Positions 1 to 7,994 are shown, numbered from the stretch's first letter. The stretch is DNA of 46,419 nt from Colimorpha sp045576855 (GCA_045576855.1 JAZNHG010000026.1:1-46419), one strand, 5' to 3'. The notes: a model not told the origin generated them from the letters alone. Numbers and translations: made by a program.

Positions 1-2
1 GC

Positions 3-308
3 AGCGGGCTGCTGCAGGCCGTGCTGCCGGAGGTCATGGCGGGCTGCGAGGTGCAGCTCTGGGGCCTGGTGCAGGACGCCCAGGGCCGCTGGTCGGAGAC
101 GCTCTACGTGGGCTACGGCCCGCTGGTGCCGGAGACGGAAAGGAATGAGGATGAAACGATTACGATAGCCACGACAGCCCCCGGAGCCGAGGGCACGGCC
201 GAGGGCCGCACCCTCGGCTCCGGGGGCCGCGACGACCGCCAGATGCAGGTCCGCGTGCCTGACGAAAGGGGGAGCGCGCCGGGGGATATAAGAAAAGCCC
301 CTCGCTGA
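3..308 (+). CDS. C-terminal end of a DUF6266-like protein (partial)
   Basis: The frame is open from the left edge and ends in TGA. The readable part, around GCEVQLWGLVQDAQGRWSET followed by LYVGYG, resembles the last beta strands of DUF6266 proteins, small Bacteroidota proteins of unknown function that often end in a W/Y-rich strand with an S-E-T/S-V-Y motif. This assignment is from memory of the family pattern and is tentative. After about residue 45 the frame becomes low-complexity (A, G, E, R) and runs through a 17-bp-stem palindrome. The stop codon lies inside the next terminator hairpin. The natural C terminus may have been altered by insertion of the palindrome. Confidence 0.4.
   Translation, partial: SGLLQAVLPEVMAGCEVQLWGLVQDAQGRWSETLYVGYGPLVPETERNEDETITIATTAPGAEGTAEGRTLGSGGRDDRQMQVRVPDERGSAPGDIRKAPR
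177..227. repeat. 51-bp near-perfect palindrome inside the partial ORF
   Basis: Bases 177-193 are the exact reverse complement of 211-227 (17 bp, mostly G/C). The 17-nt loop holds an inner 5-bp stem, CGGCC (196-200) with GGCCG (204-208). No T tract follows, so it is not a standard terminator. Confidence 0.8.
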
Positions 309-315
309 GGGGCTT
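295..315. terminator. Bidirectional hairpin terminator
   Basis: AAGCCCCTC, loop GCT, GAGGGGCTT: a 9-bp perfect stem with A-rich sequence on the left side. It sits between the plus-strand partial ORF and the 3' end of the minus-strand tRNA, so it can end both transcripts. Confidence 0.65.
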
Positions 316-319
316 GTTG

Positions 320-394
320 TGGTCTGTGGGAGATTCGAACTCTCGACCTCTTCCGTGTGAAGGAAGCGCTCTGAACCAACTGAGCTAACAGACC
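320..394 (-). tRNA. tRNA-Val (anticodon CAC)
   Basis: The reverse strand folds as a full cloverleaf: acceptor GGTCTGT with ACAGACC, D stem GCTC/GAGC, anticodon stem CTTCC/GGAAG with loop TTCACAC, T arm GAGAG-TTCGAAT-CTCCC, discriminator A. Anticodon CAC reads GUG (Val). CCA is not encoded. Confidence 0.92.
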
Positions 395-417
395 TTTTTC
401 TGTTCCGAAAACGGGTG

Positions 418-449
418 CAAAAGTACAAACATTTTTAGAACCGACCAAA
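418..449 (-). promoter_or_regulatory. Bacteroidota promoter of tRNA-Val(CAC)
   Basis: On the minus strand, TTTG (449-446) and TACTTTTG (425-418) are separated by 20 bp, matching the TTTG / TAnnTTTG consensus. The core is nearly identical to the promoter of the second tRNA-Val. Confidence 0.75.
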
Positions 450-461
450 TTTTTCTTTCCG

Positions 462-1172
462 ATGGGCAAAAAAAAACATGGACCGACCCCTACACAAACA
501 ATTGGTATCATCTGGTTGTCAGCCGGTTTACTCCTGATAGCAGGGATTGCATTTTTTTCGCGCCAGAGGGCTTCCGCAGGGGGAGAAACCGACAGTTTGG
601 CGGTGCCGGAGAGCCAAATTTCGGCCCGAGCAGAGCAGTCTGAGTACGAGACGAGACGTGCGCCGAGGCGCATGCCTCGGCGCACGGTCATGACCGTGCG
701 CGAACCGGAGCCGGACGCGACGCCGCTCTACAGCCACACGCCGCCGGCCCCCACGCGCCAGCCACTGACCGTAGAGCTGAACAGCGCCGACACGCTGACG
801 CTGCAGCTGCTGCACGGCATCGGACCCGCCTATGCACGCCGCATCGTAGCCTACCGCGAACGACTGGGCGGCTACACCTCGACCCGCCAGCTGCTGGAGG
901 TCTATGGCTTCACCCCCGCCCTGCTGGACCATATAGCGCCCAGCCTGCGGCTCGACACGTCGGCGCTGAAGCGCCTCGACATCAACAGAGCGGAGCTGAA
1001 GACACTGGTGCGGCACCCCTACATGGAATACTATCTGGCGCGCGACATCGTGCAGCTGCGCTCGCTGGGACAGCGCTTCCGCAGTGCCGACGACCTGCGC
1101 GCCATCCCATCCATGACCGACACCACGCTGGCCAAGCTGCTCCCCTATCTCGACTTCGGCACCGAAGAGTGA
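462..1172 (+). CDS. ComEA-like helix-hairpin-helix membrane protein
   Basis: 236 residues. A short basic N terminus is followed by one hydrophobic segment (about residues 14-32), a proline/arginine-rich linker (about 40-100), then helix-hairpin-helix repeats. The first (about 102-160) contains ELNSADTLTLQLLHGIGPAY, a typical HhH hairpin of the ComEA/PulK-like family; at least one more degenerate copy follows (about 165-230). Such proteins are anchored in the inner membrane and bind DNA without sequence specificity; ComEA takes part in DNA uptake. Role here is inferred. A comEC homologue lies 1.6 kb downstream, but the two are not adjacent. The linker is encoded by two adjoining palindromes, which is odd. 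Confidence 0.75.
   Translation: MGKKKHGPTPTQTIGIIWLSAGLLLIAGIAFFSRQRASAGGETDSLAVPESQISARAEQSEYETRRAPRRMPRRTVMTVREPEPDATPLYSHTPPAPTRQPLTVELNSADTLTLQLLHGIGPAYARRIVAYRERLGGYTSTRQLLEVYGFTPALLDHIAPSLRLDTSALKRLDINRAELKTLVRHPYMEYYLARDIVQLRSLGQRFRSADDLRAIPSMTDTTLAKLLPYLDFGTEE
657..701. repeat. Two overlapping palindromes inside the ComEA-like gene
   Basis: Bases 657-669 and 674-686 form a 13-bp perfect stem with loop GCAT. Bases 680-701 are a perfect 22-bp palindrome centred on TCATGA. They share GCGCAC and encode the low-complexity R/P/T/V linker in frame. Confidence 0.85.
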
Positions 1173-1252
1173 GTCCGGCGGAGGAGAATTTGAAGTATAA
1201 TATACAATAAATAAAGGGCCAACCCGTTACTCGAGAAAAGACCAAAACAAAC

Positions 1253-1807
1253 ATGCTAGACTCCAACCCCTCCTGGGTGGCCGTGATGACCTATCCCAAC
1301 GCCGAGACACTCGTGGCCGAACGCTTCCGCGATGCCGCCAAGCCCATAGAATACTACCTGCCCATGCTGGCCGGACGCGACAAGCGCTTCAAACGCAACG
1401 CCCTGCCCGAAAAGCCGATGTTTCCCTGTTACCTCTTTGCACGCATCAACGACAAGCAGATCTACCAGACCCGCACCACGCGGGGCGTGATATGCATCGT
1501 GAGCAGCCAGCACAGCATCATACGCGTGCCGGAGCGCGACATAGAGGCAGTGCGCCGCTTCGAAGCCTCGCAACGCAAGGTGCAGATGTACGAGACCTCG
1601 CAGCTGACGCGCGGCGCCAAGGCCATAGTGCAGGACGGCGAATTTGCCGGCATGGAGGGCACACTGGTCAAGCACTGCGCGGATGGCAACTTCTGCATCA
1701 GCCTCGAGGTGATGAACATGTCGATAGTGGTCAAACTGCGCCGCGACGAGCTGAAGCCCGTCCAGCATGCTGAAGAGACTCCTGCCGACACCGAAAACCA
1801 AGCATAG
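1253..1807 (+). CDS. UpxY-type transcription antiterminator (NusG paralogue)
   Basis: 184 residues. Residues about 7-105 form a NusG N-terminal domain (SWVAVMTYPNAETLVAERF; PEKPMFPCYLFARI), and about 120-170 a KOW-like segment (VQDGEFAGMEGTLVKH). In Bacteroides, UpxY proteins ride on RNA polymerase and prevent early termination in the capsular polysaccharide operon whose 5' leader they recognise, and normally they are the first gene of that operon. Here the gene is followed at once by a strong terminator and a tRNA on the other strand, so it is an orphan; its target must lie elsewhere. The upstream gap is AT-rich without a clear TAnnTTTG box. Confidence 0.8.
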   Translation: MLDSNPSWVAVMTYPNAETLVAERFRDAAKPIEYYLPMLAGRDKRFKRNALPEKPMFPCYLFARINDKQIYQTRTTRGVICIVSSQHSIIRVPERDIEAVRRFEASQRKVQMYETSQLTRGAKAIVQDGEFAGMEGTLVKHCADGNFCISLEVMNMSIVVKLRRDELKPVQHAEETPADTENQA

Positions 1808-1815
1808 GAAAAGCA

Positions 1816-1845
1816 ACAGGGCAACGACCTGCGCCGTTGCCCTGT
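1816..1845. terminator. Strong hairpin after the UpxY gene
   Basis: ACAGGGCAACG (1816-1826) pairs perfectly with CGTTGCCCTGT (1835-1845) around an 8-nt loop. It lies between two convergent genes (UpxY plus strand, tRNA-Val minus strand), so it probably serves both. Confidence 0.65.
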
Positions 1846-1850
1846 CTGAG

Positions 1851-1925
1851 TGATCTGCACAAGATTTGAACTTGTGACCTCTTGCCTGTCAAGCAAGCGC
1901 TCTAAACCAACTGAGCTAGCAGATC
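1851..1925 (-). tRNA. tRNA-Val (anticodon GAC)
   Basis: Reverse-strand cloverleaf: acceptor GATCTGC/GCAGATC, D stem GCTC/GAGC, anticodon stem CTTGC/GCAAG with loop TTGACAG, T arm ACAAG-TTCAAAT-CTTGT, discriminator A, no encoded CCA. Anticodon GAC reads GUC/GUU. With the CAC tRNA 1.5 kb away, it covers most of the valine box. Confidence 0.92.
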
Positions 1926-1949
1926 ATATTTCTCTCTCGAAAACGGGTG

Positions 1950-1980
1950 CAAAAGTACAAACATTTTGGAAACTGGCAAA
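1950..1980 (-). promoter_or_regulatory. Bacteroidota promoter of tRNA-Val(GAC)
   Basis: Minus strand TTTG (1980-1977), 19 bp, TACTTTTG (1957-1950). The stretch from the -7 box into the early transcript is the same as in the other tRNA-Val promoter. Confidence 0.75.
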
Positions 1981-2113
1981 ATATTTTTTGGAACGGAGAA
2001 ACAGAAACATCACATATCGGTGAATATCAACCAATTCATAGGAAAACTTTTTTGACCGCCGCTGTCCGGCAACGGCAACAGAAAGCATCGGAAAACAATA
2101 AAATAAGCAAAAT

Positions 2114-2752
2114 ATGGCAGACAACTACCTGGAAAAACGATACGAAGAGACCCTGGGCAGCAACCGACCCAAGGTGAAACGCATAGGCCATACGATGGAC
2201 GAACTGCTACTGCGCAACCGCAGCTACCGCGGATACAACAAGAACTACATCGTCAGCCGCGCCGAACTGGAGCGCATCGTCGGCGTATGCTCGCGCATAC
2301 CCAGCGGGTGCAACCAGCAGGTGCTGAGGTACTACCTGGTGACGCGCGACACGGGCGCCGACCGACTGCTGCCCCTCATCAAGATGGGTGCCGCCCTGCC
2401 CGAGCTGCACCTCCCCTTCCCCGGCACCGAGCCGGAAGCTTTCGTCATCTGCTGCAGCGTGGCCGCCGAAACCAAGCTGGTGGACATCGACCTGGGCATC
2501 GCCCTGCAGAGCATGGCGCTGAAAGCGGTAGAGATGGGTCTCAACACGCTGATGATAGGTGCTTTCGACCGCAAGAAGGTCAAGGAGACCTTCGCCTTGG
2601 AACCTGACCCGCTGATGATACTGGCCGTGGGCAAAGGTGCCGAACGGATAGAGTTGGTGCCCGGCGAGGTAGATGCGCCACGCGCCTACTACCGCAAAGA
2701 CGGCGTGCACTACGTGCCCAAGGTGAAGTCGTCGGCTCTGCTCCTCAACTGA
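2114..2752 (+). CDS. Nitroreductase-family flavoprotein
   Basis: 212 residues, usual length for the family. The N-terminal RNRSYRGYN motif (about residues 34-42) matches the FMN phosphate-binding start of nitroreductases; a helix with DIGIALQSMALKAVEMGLNT-like sequence (about 130-150) and a C-terminal region with LAVGKG complete the fold. The family reduces nitro compounds, quinones or flavins with NAD(P)H and acts as a cytoplasmic dimer; the substrate cannot be told. It is 7 bp upstream of the comEC-like gene, so they are probably co-transcribed. No clear promoter box was found in the AT-rich leader. Confidence 0.8.
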   Translation: MADNYLEKRYEETLGSNRPKVKRIGHTMDELLLRNRSYRGYNKNYIVSRAELERIVGVCSRIPSGCNQQVLRYYLVTRDTGADRLLPLIKMGAALPELHLPFPGTEPEAFVICCSVAAETKLVDIDLGIALQSMALKAVEMGLNTLMIGAFDRKKVKETFALEPDPLMILAVGKGAERIELVPGEVDAPRAYYRKDGVHYVPKVKSSALLLN

Positions 2753-2759
2753 TACCGGC

Positions 2760-4067
2760 ATGCGCAAGGCCCCTCTGCTGCCGGTGGCGCTGGCATTGAT
2801 GGCGGGCATCGTCGCTGCACGTTGGTGGCTGCCTACGCCTGCGGTATGGTGGTGGGCCATAGCCGCATGCATGCTGACGACCGGCATCTGCCTGCTGGTC
2901 TTCCGAAACTTGCGCCACTACGTGCTGATTCCGTCGTGGCTGCTCTGTGCCGCGCTGGGTGGACTGTTGGGAGCGCTGGACCGCGAGGCGGACTGGACCC
3001 ATCAAGGTGCCGAGAGGGTGCACCTGGCCGTGCGCCTGAACGAGAGTCCGCAGCCGCGGGAACGCAGCTGGCGCGCCAAAGCCACAGTGCTGTCACGCGA
3101 CGGCGAGCCCTGCACGGGCGACATCACCCTCTTCCTACGCAAAGACAGCACCGCTGCCACACTACGCTACGGCGACCAGCTGCTGCTGTACGGACACCCC
3201 GACTACGACCGCCGATACATCTACGTCACCTCGGACCATTATACCACCACACAGCGCGACAGCACATCACTCCGCGCCCATAGCGAACGCCTGCGGATGA
3301 GGCTACTGCGACGGATGCAAAGCAGTCCGCTGGCGCCACGCCAGGCGGGGGTGGCCGAGGCACTGACCCTAGGTTGGCGCGGCGACTTGGATGCCGGGGT
3401 GCAAGCCTCGTTTCGCGATGCCGGCATCGCCCACCTGCTGGCCGTCAGCGGGCTGCATGTAGGTCTGCTGGCCGCGCTGGTAGGCGTGTTGCTGATATGG
3501 GTAGGCAAAGAGCGGCGTGGACGCATCATCCGTGGCAATGTGCAGTTGGGGGCCATCTGGGCCTTTGCACTGCTGACGGGGCTGGCGCCGTCCACCGTCA
3601 GGGCGGCACTGATGTTCAGCCTGTTCATCGTGGCCGATGCCGCCGGTCGCCGTACGCCGAAGATAAATCTGCTGGCCCTGGCGGCTATCATCACCTTGAT
3701 GGCCAAACCGGCACTGTTGTACGACGTGGGTTGGCAGTTGTCGTACAGCGCAGTGGCGGGTATCCTGGTGTCGCGCCCGTTTATCACCGCCTTCAACAAC
3801 AGGATATGGCAGGGTGCCAGCGTGAGCCTTGCCGCAACCTTGGCCACGCTGCCCGTGGTGGCCACAACATTCCATAGGCTACCTGTCTACTTCCTCTTGG
3901 CCAATATGGTAATAGTACCGCTGGCGGGGGTTATGCTTGCATTGTCGCTGGCCTACATGGCACTCCCTTGCGGCGTCACGGCATGGCCGCTAGAGACGGT
4001 GGTGAATGCCGCCGAAAGGTTCACGGCATGGGTGGCCTCATGGCCAGGGGCGGTGGTGGAAATCTAG
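2760..4067 (+). CDS. comEC: ComEC/Rec2-family competence membrane protein, short form
   Basis: 435 residues. Two or three N-terminal membrane segments and a soluble part (about 80-185, DUF4131-like) precede the competence domain, recognised by LLAVSGLHVGLLAALVG (about residue 225), LTGLAPSTVRAALMFS (about 275) and YDVGWQLSYSAVAGILVSRP (about 320). ComEC forms the inner-membrane channel for single-stranded DNA. The protein stops right after the membrane core; it is much shorter than the 650-750 residues usual for the family and has no C-terminal metallo-beta-lactamase domain. Its TAG overlaps the stop of the convergent pyridoxamine kinase gene in a shared CTAG. Confidence 0.8.
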   Translation: MRKAPLLPVALALMAGIVAARWWLPTPAVWWWAIAACMLTTGICLLVFRNLRHYVLIPSWLLCAALGGLLGALDREADWTHQGAERVHLAVRLNESPQPRERSWRAKATVLSRDGEPCTGDITLFLRKDSTAATLRYGDQLLLYGHPDYDRRYIYVTSDHYTTTQRDSTSLRAHSERLRMRLLRRMQSSPLAPRQAGVAEALTLGWRGDLDAGVQASFRDAGIAHLLAVSGLHVGLLAALVGVLLIWVGKERRGRIIRGNVQLGAIWAFALLTGLAPSTVRAALMFSLFIVADAAGRRTPKINLLALAAIITLMAKPALLYDVGWQLSYSAVAGILVSRPFITAFNNRIWQGASVSLAATLATLPVVATTFHRLPVYFLLANMVIVPLAGVMLALSLAYMALPCGVTAWPLETVVNAAERFTAWVASWPGAVVEI

Positions 4068-4906
4068 AGTAGGTCGAGGCATTTCTCGATAGGAATACCG
4101 CGGCAGAGGTCCTGCTGGTCGAGATTACGCTCGATCAAGCGGCTGACGACCGACATGGCAGTCTGCGTGCTGGTGCGCAGATTCTCGCCGCGCATGAGAT
4201 GGCCCACCAGTACGGCCGAGAAGATGTCGCCCGTGCCGTGGAACGCCTTGGGTATTTCATCATAATCAATACGGAAATAGGGGCCTTCCGATATCTTCTG
4301 CCTGAAGCCCAGCGACTCGCTGCTGCGGCGACCCACGACACAGGTGTGTCCGTCGACGCGTGCACTGGTGATAAGTACGGACTGGGCTCCCAGAGCCGCG
4401 ATGGCATCGAGCATGGCACAGGCTTCGTCCCACGACATACCCTCGGCACGGTACGGCATGCCGGTGAGATAGCATGCTTCGGTGTAGTTAGGGAAAGTAA
4501 GGTCGGCCACACCGACCATCTCGCGCATCAGCTCCACCTGCCGCTCGGTCATACCGTTGTAGAGACGTCCGCCATCACCCATGATGGGGTCGACGAAGAC
4601 CACCGTTCCCTCGCTGTGGAGTTGGCTGCAGTAGGCCGACACCAAACGAGCCTGTTCCTCGCTGAACATCAATCCGGTACACACAGCATCGAAGCGAAAG
4701 CCCAGACGGCGCCATACCGGTATGGTGCCGCGCATATAGTCGGTGGTGTCAAGCACGTTGAAGTGGCCATAGTCGAGTGTGTTGGAGACGAGCGCCGTGG
4801 GCAGGTTATAGGTCGGATGACCCATATAAGTGAGTATCGGGAGCATGGCCACCATGCCCACATGGCTGTAGCCTACCACATCGTTTATCAGCAGAATTTG
4901 TTTCAT
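4064..4906 (-). CDS. pdxY: Pyridoxamine/pyridoxal kinase (PdxY-like, ribokinase family)
   Basis: 280 residues from the ATG that opens MKQILLINDVVGYSHVG; a longer upstream frame is rejected because it runs through the promoter. The family phosphorylates pyridoxal or pyridoxamine with ATP in vitamin B6 salvage. Seen: the N-terminal substrate loop, VDPIMGDGG (about residue 108), NYTEACYLTG, and the ribokinase signature HGTGDIFSAVL with catalytic Asp near 227. A hydroxymethylpyrimidine kinase role is possible, but the sequence is closer to PdxY. It is a lone minus-strand gene, convergent with comEC and divergent from the helicase gene. Confidence 0.82.
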   Translation of the reverse strand: MKQILLINDVVGYSHVGMVAMLPILTYMGHPTYNLPTALVSNTLDYGHFNVLDTTDYMRGTIPVWRRLGFRFDAVCTGLMFSEEQARLVSAYCSQLHSEGTVVFVDPIMGDGGRLYNGMTERQVELMREMVGVADLTFPNYTEACYLTGMPYRAEGMSWDEACAMLDAIAALGAQSVLITSARVDGHTCVVGRRSSESLGFRQKISEGPYFRIDYDEIPKAFHGTGDIFSAVLVGHLMRGENLRTSTQTAMSVVSRLIERNLDQQDLCRGIPIEKCLDLL

Positions 4907-4957
4907 ATCGTTAGCTTTCAATAGTTTCACGGCAATTCTGGCAGCCGCTTCCGGATA

Positions 4958-4965
4958 CAAAGATA
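4958..4965 (-). promoter_or_regulatory. Probable -7 box of the pyridoxamine kinase gene
   Basis: Minus strand TATCTTTG, about 50 bp upstream of the start codon. No good TTTG is present at the expected -33 position, so this is a weaker match. Confidence 0.5.
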
Positions 4966-5019
4966 CAGAAAAAAAAGAACATAGACGCAATAAAAGCGGA
5001 CGGGAGTGGTTATTAGTAT

Positions 5020-6918
5020 GTGAATAATACTAACACATACTTTGCGCGGCTGCGCGAGTTGGTGGCAATGGAGCTGCGGGAGGAACAGCAAGCCTACCGC
5101 CGCAGTTTCGAACAACGTGGTCTTTCGTTCGCCGGAGCCCTGATACAAGAGCCAGCTTGCCGCTACCCCGTCACACTCGGCGAAGCAAGCTATAATGCGC
5201 TGGGACAACTGACGGTACAGGTGCGATACGACGTGGCAGAAGACGAGGTGGAGATGGAATTCGAACCAGGCAAGCCCGTCACCTTCTTCTATCTGCACGA
5301 GAATATGCCCCGCGAGACACCGCAGCAATGCTATGTAGAACTGGTAGGCGACGGCGTGATGAGCGTCAGCGTGCCTGGAAAAGCGGCACTGCAAAGCCTG
5401 CGCGACATCGCGGCACGGCATCTGCTGGGCATGCAACTGGGTATCGACAACACATCGTTTCGCGTGATGGACGAAGCACTACGCGCCGCCGAACACAACG
5501 ACAACGAGCACTTCACCCGCCTGCGCGATGTACTGCTCGGCAACCGGCATCCGTCGTTCCGCCACCTGCCGCAGCTCAGTTTCCCTTGGCTCAACCCGAG
5601 CCAGCAACACGCCATACAGAATGTAATCGAAAGCCAAGAGGTGAGCATCGTGCACGGCCCTCCCGGCACAGGCAAGACCACCACACTGGTAGAGGCCATC
5701 ATCGAGACCCTGCAGCGTGAAACACAGGTGCTTGTATGCGCCCCGAGCAACGCCGCCGTAGACTGGATTAGCGAGCAGCTGATGCGCCGCGGCATCCATG
5801 TCTTACGAGTTGGCAACCCATTGAGGATGAGCGATGAAATGCTTGACTGCAGCTATGAGCGGCGCTATGCCTCTCATCCCGACTACCACGAGCTGTGGAG
5901 CATACGCCGCACCTTGCGCGAAGGCGCCAAAGGCGAGCAGGCCCATCGGCTTCGCAATCGGCAGACCGAGCTGGAAATCAAAATCAATGCCGACCTCTTC
6001 GAGCAGGCAAGCGTGGTCAGCTGCACCCTCATTGGCTCGGCCTACCACATCATGGACCGCCGACGCTTCAGCACCCTCTTCATCGACGAAGCCGCCCAGG
6101 CACTGGAACCCGCCTGCTGGGCCGCTCTGCTCCGGGCGGACCGCGTAGTGATGAGCGGCGACCACCAGCAGTTGCCGCCGACGGTGAAAAGCATAGAAGC
6201 CGCCCGCAGCGGACTGGCCACCACACTGATGCAGAAGGCTGTAGTCCTGCACCCGCAGTGCGTCACACTGCTCACCCTGCAATACCGCATGAACGAGGAC
6301 ATCATGGGCTTCTCGTCGCGCTGGTTCTACGACGGACGACTGCAGGCCGCTCCCGAGGTGGCCCACCGGCAGGTGAGCCCGCTGGACACACCGCTGATGT
6401 GGCTCGACACCTCATCCCTCGACCATACTGAGCATGAGAGCCGCGGCAGCAGCCGCAGCAATGCCGACGAGGCGCGTCTGGTCATCCACACCCTGCGCGA
6501 CTATATCGAGATGATTTCCCCGCAGAAGATAGAAAGCGAACGCATAGACTTCGGTATTATCACTCCTTACCGCGGGCAAGCTCGCCTACTGCGCCGCCTG
6601 CTAAAAATGCAGCACTACTTCCGCAAACTCCGGCGCCACATCACCGTGGGCACCGTCGACGGCTTCCAAGGTCAGGAGCGCGACGTCATCGTCATCAGCC
6701 TGGTGCGCGCCAACACCGAGGGAAAGATAGGCTTCCTACGCGACCTGCGCCGCATGAACGTGGCCATGACACGCGCACGCATGAAGCTCATCATCGTCGG
6801 CAACGCCGCGACGCTGAGCCGCCACCGTTTCTACCGCGAGCTGATAGAACACGTGCGGCGGCACGGCGAGTTGGTCTGCGTGCCACCCGCAGACCAACCG
6901 ACACCAGCAAATCAATAA
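5020..6918 (+). CDS. Superfamily 1 DNA/RNA helicase (UPF1/IGHMBP2-like AAA protein)
   Basis: 632 residues from a GTG start; the first residues (TYFARLRELVAMELREEQQA) fit the family N terminus, so GTG is preferred to the internal ATG at 5068. Walker A is GPPGTGKTT (residues 213-221), Walker B is DEAAQ (356-360), followed by SGDHQQLPPT (motif III), QYRMNEDI (motif IV), TVDGFQGQERDVIV (motif V) and NVAMTRAR (motif VI). It is an ATP-dependent 5'-3' helicase by family; whether the substrate is RNA or DNA is unknown. The CPBP gene follows after 20 bp. Confidence 0.85.
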   Translation: MNNTNTYFARLRELVAMELREEQQAYRRSFEQRGLSFAGALIQEPACRYPVTLGEASYNALGQLTVQVRYDVAEDEVEMEFEPGKPVTFFYLHENMPRETPQQCYVELVGDGVMSVSVPGKAALQSLRDIAARHLLGMQLGIDNTSFRVMDEALRAAEHNDNEHFTRLRDVLLGNRHPSFRHLPQLSFPWLNPSQQHAIQNVIESQEVSIVHGPPGTGKTTTLVEAIIETLQRETQVLVCAPSNAAVDWISEQLMRRGIHVLRVGNPLRMSDEMLDCSYERRYASHPDYHELWSIRRTLREGAKGEQAHRLRNRQTELEIKINADLFEQASVVSCTLIGSAYHIMDRRRFSTLFIDEAAQALEPACWAALLRADRVVMSGDHQQLPPTVKSIEAARSGLATTLMQKAVVLHPQCVTLLTLQYRMNEDIMGFSSRWFYDGRLQAAPEVAHRQVSPLDTPLMWLDTSSLDHTEHESRGSSRSNADEARLVIHTLRDYIEMISPQKIESERIDFGIITPYRGQARLLRRLLKMQHYFRKLRRHITVGTVDGFQGQERDVIVISLVRANTEGKIGFLRDLRRMNVAMTRARMKLIIVGNAATLSRHRFYRELIEHVRRHGELVCVPPADQPTPANQ

Positions 6919-6938
6919 CCACAAAAAATACAAACACC

Positions 6939-7994
6939 ATGAACAAGAAAGAAAAGAAACCACGCCTCTTCCGCTGGGCTCTCTGGTGGGGCCTGGGCAT
7001 CGTGATTGCATGCCTGGCGGTGATTGTCATCGACGCCGTCATGAATATGGACAAAACAGGCGCCGACGAAATGAGCACCCCGATAATGGGCGCTTTCTAC
7101 AAACTCATCTACAACTTTGGCATCTGGCCCATAGTGCTGTACATAGGTCTCCTCGGGCCCGTCGTCGAGGAGCTGTGTTTCCGCCTGTGGGGCAACGGCA
7201 AACAATGGACGGGCTACACCTCCGTGGTGCTTATGGCGCTGTGGATGCTCTCTCTGGGCTGGCTGGCTGCCGCCATAGCCCTTGGTGCCGGCATAGCCGT
7301 CATGATTGTCTACCACAACGACAGAACACGGCGGCTCTTCGCGCTCATGCTGCTCTCGTCACTGCTCTTCGCCGCGGCCCACATAGGCAACTATAACCCC
7401 AGCGGCAGCCTGACCATGTTCCTCGTTGCCGTGCTCCACAAATTCGGCATGGGCCTGGCGGCATCCTATTTGGTCATCAACCACAACATACTTTGGTCCA
7501 TGGGGCTGCACATACTGAACAACGGCGTGCTGGCCGTCATCTTCGGCGTGGGCGTCGGCATGGCCGCCGACACCGTTACCACCGCTGAGAACAAGGACTG
7601 CCGCATCACCCTGCGGCCAGTGCTGACAAAGAGTGCCGACAAAGACACCTATGTGCAGGGATGGCTTGACGACAGCACCTACACCGACATCGGCACCCCT
7701 GGCAACATAGCCCAGACTCTTAACTCCATTGCACACATGAACGGCTCCACGACGCAATGCGACTACGAGTGGTCGGATTACCCCAAGGCAGAGATAACGG
7801 TGGTGATGCTCGGTGGTTGCCGCGACTACACACGCGCCGTCCGCCTGATGGAAGAGAAGCAATGGATAGCCACCGACACTGTAGAGCATGCCGACAGCGT
7901 GCGCACAATGTATGTTGGCGACAGCTCATACACCATCGCCGTAGAGCGCACCGTCACAATACGCAACACCTACGAACCCCTGGCGGGTATTTAA
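6939..7994 (+). CDS. CPBP-family intramembrane metalloprotease with extra C-terminal domain
   Basis: 351 residues. About six hydrophobic segments fill residues 12-210. The three CPBP (CAAX protease/Abi) motifs are present: EELCFR (77-82), FAAAH (144-148) and HILNN (191-195), giving the glutamates and histidines of the active site. The family includes CAAX-prenyl endopeptidases and bacterial proteins tied to bacteriocin immunity or membrane-protein processing; the substrate is unknown. After residue about 210 comes a soluble domain of some 140 residues with no recognised family. Its stop codon overlaps the left copy of the 50-bp direct repeat. Confidence 0.78.
   Translation: MNKKEKKPRLFRWALWWGLGIVIACLAVIVIDAVMNMDKTGADEMSTPIMGAFYKLIYNFGIWPIVLYIGLLGPVVEELCFRLWGNGKQWTGYTSVVLMALWMLSLGWLAAAIALGAGIAVMIVYHNDRTRRLFALMLLSSLLFAAAHIGNYNPSGSLTMFLVAVLHKFGMGLAASYLVINHNILWSMGLHILNNGVLAVIFGVGVGMAADTVTTAENKDCRITLRPVLTKSADKDTYVQGWLDDSTYTDIGTPGNIAQTLNSIAHMNGSTTQCDYEWSDYPKAEITVVMLGGCRDYTRAVRLMEEKQWIATDTVEHADSVRTMYVGDSSYTIAVERTVTIRNTYEPLAGI

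Noticed and set aside
1947..2177. 76-codon open frame upstream of the nitroreductase gene
   Set aside because: It covers the tRNA promoter on the other strand and has no protein-like character.
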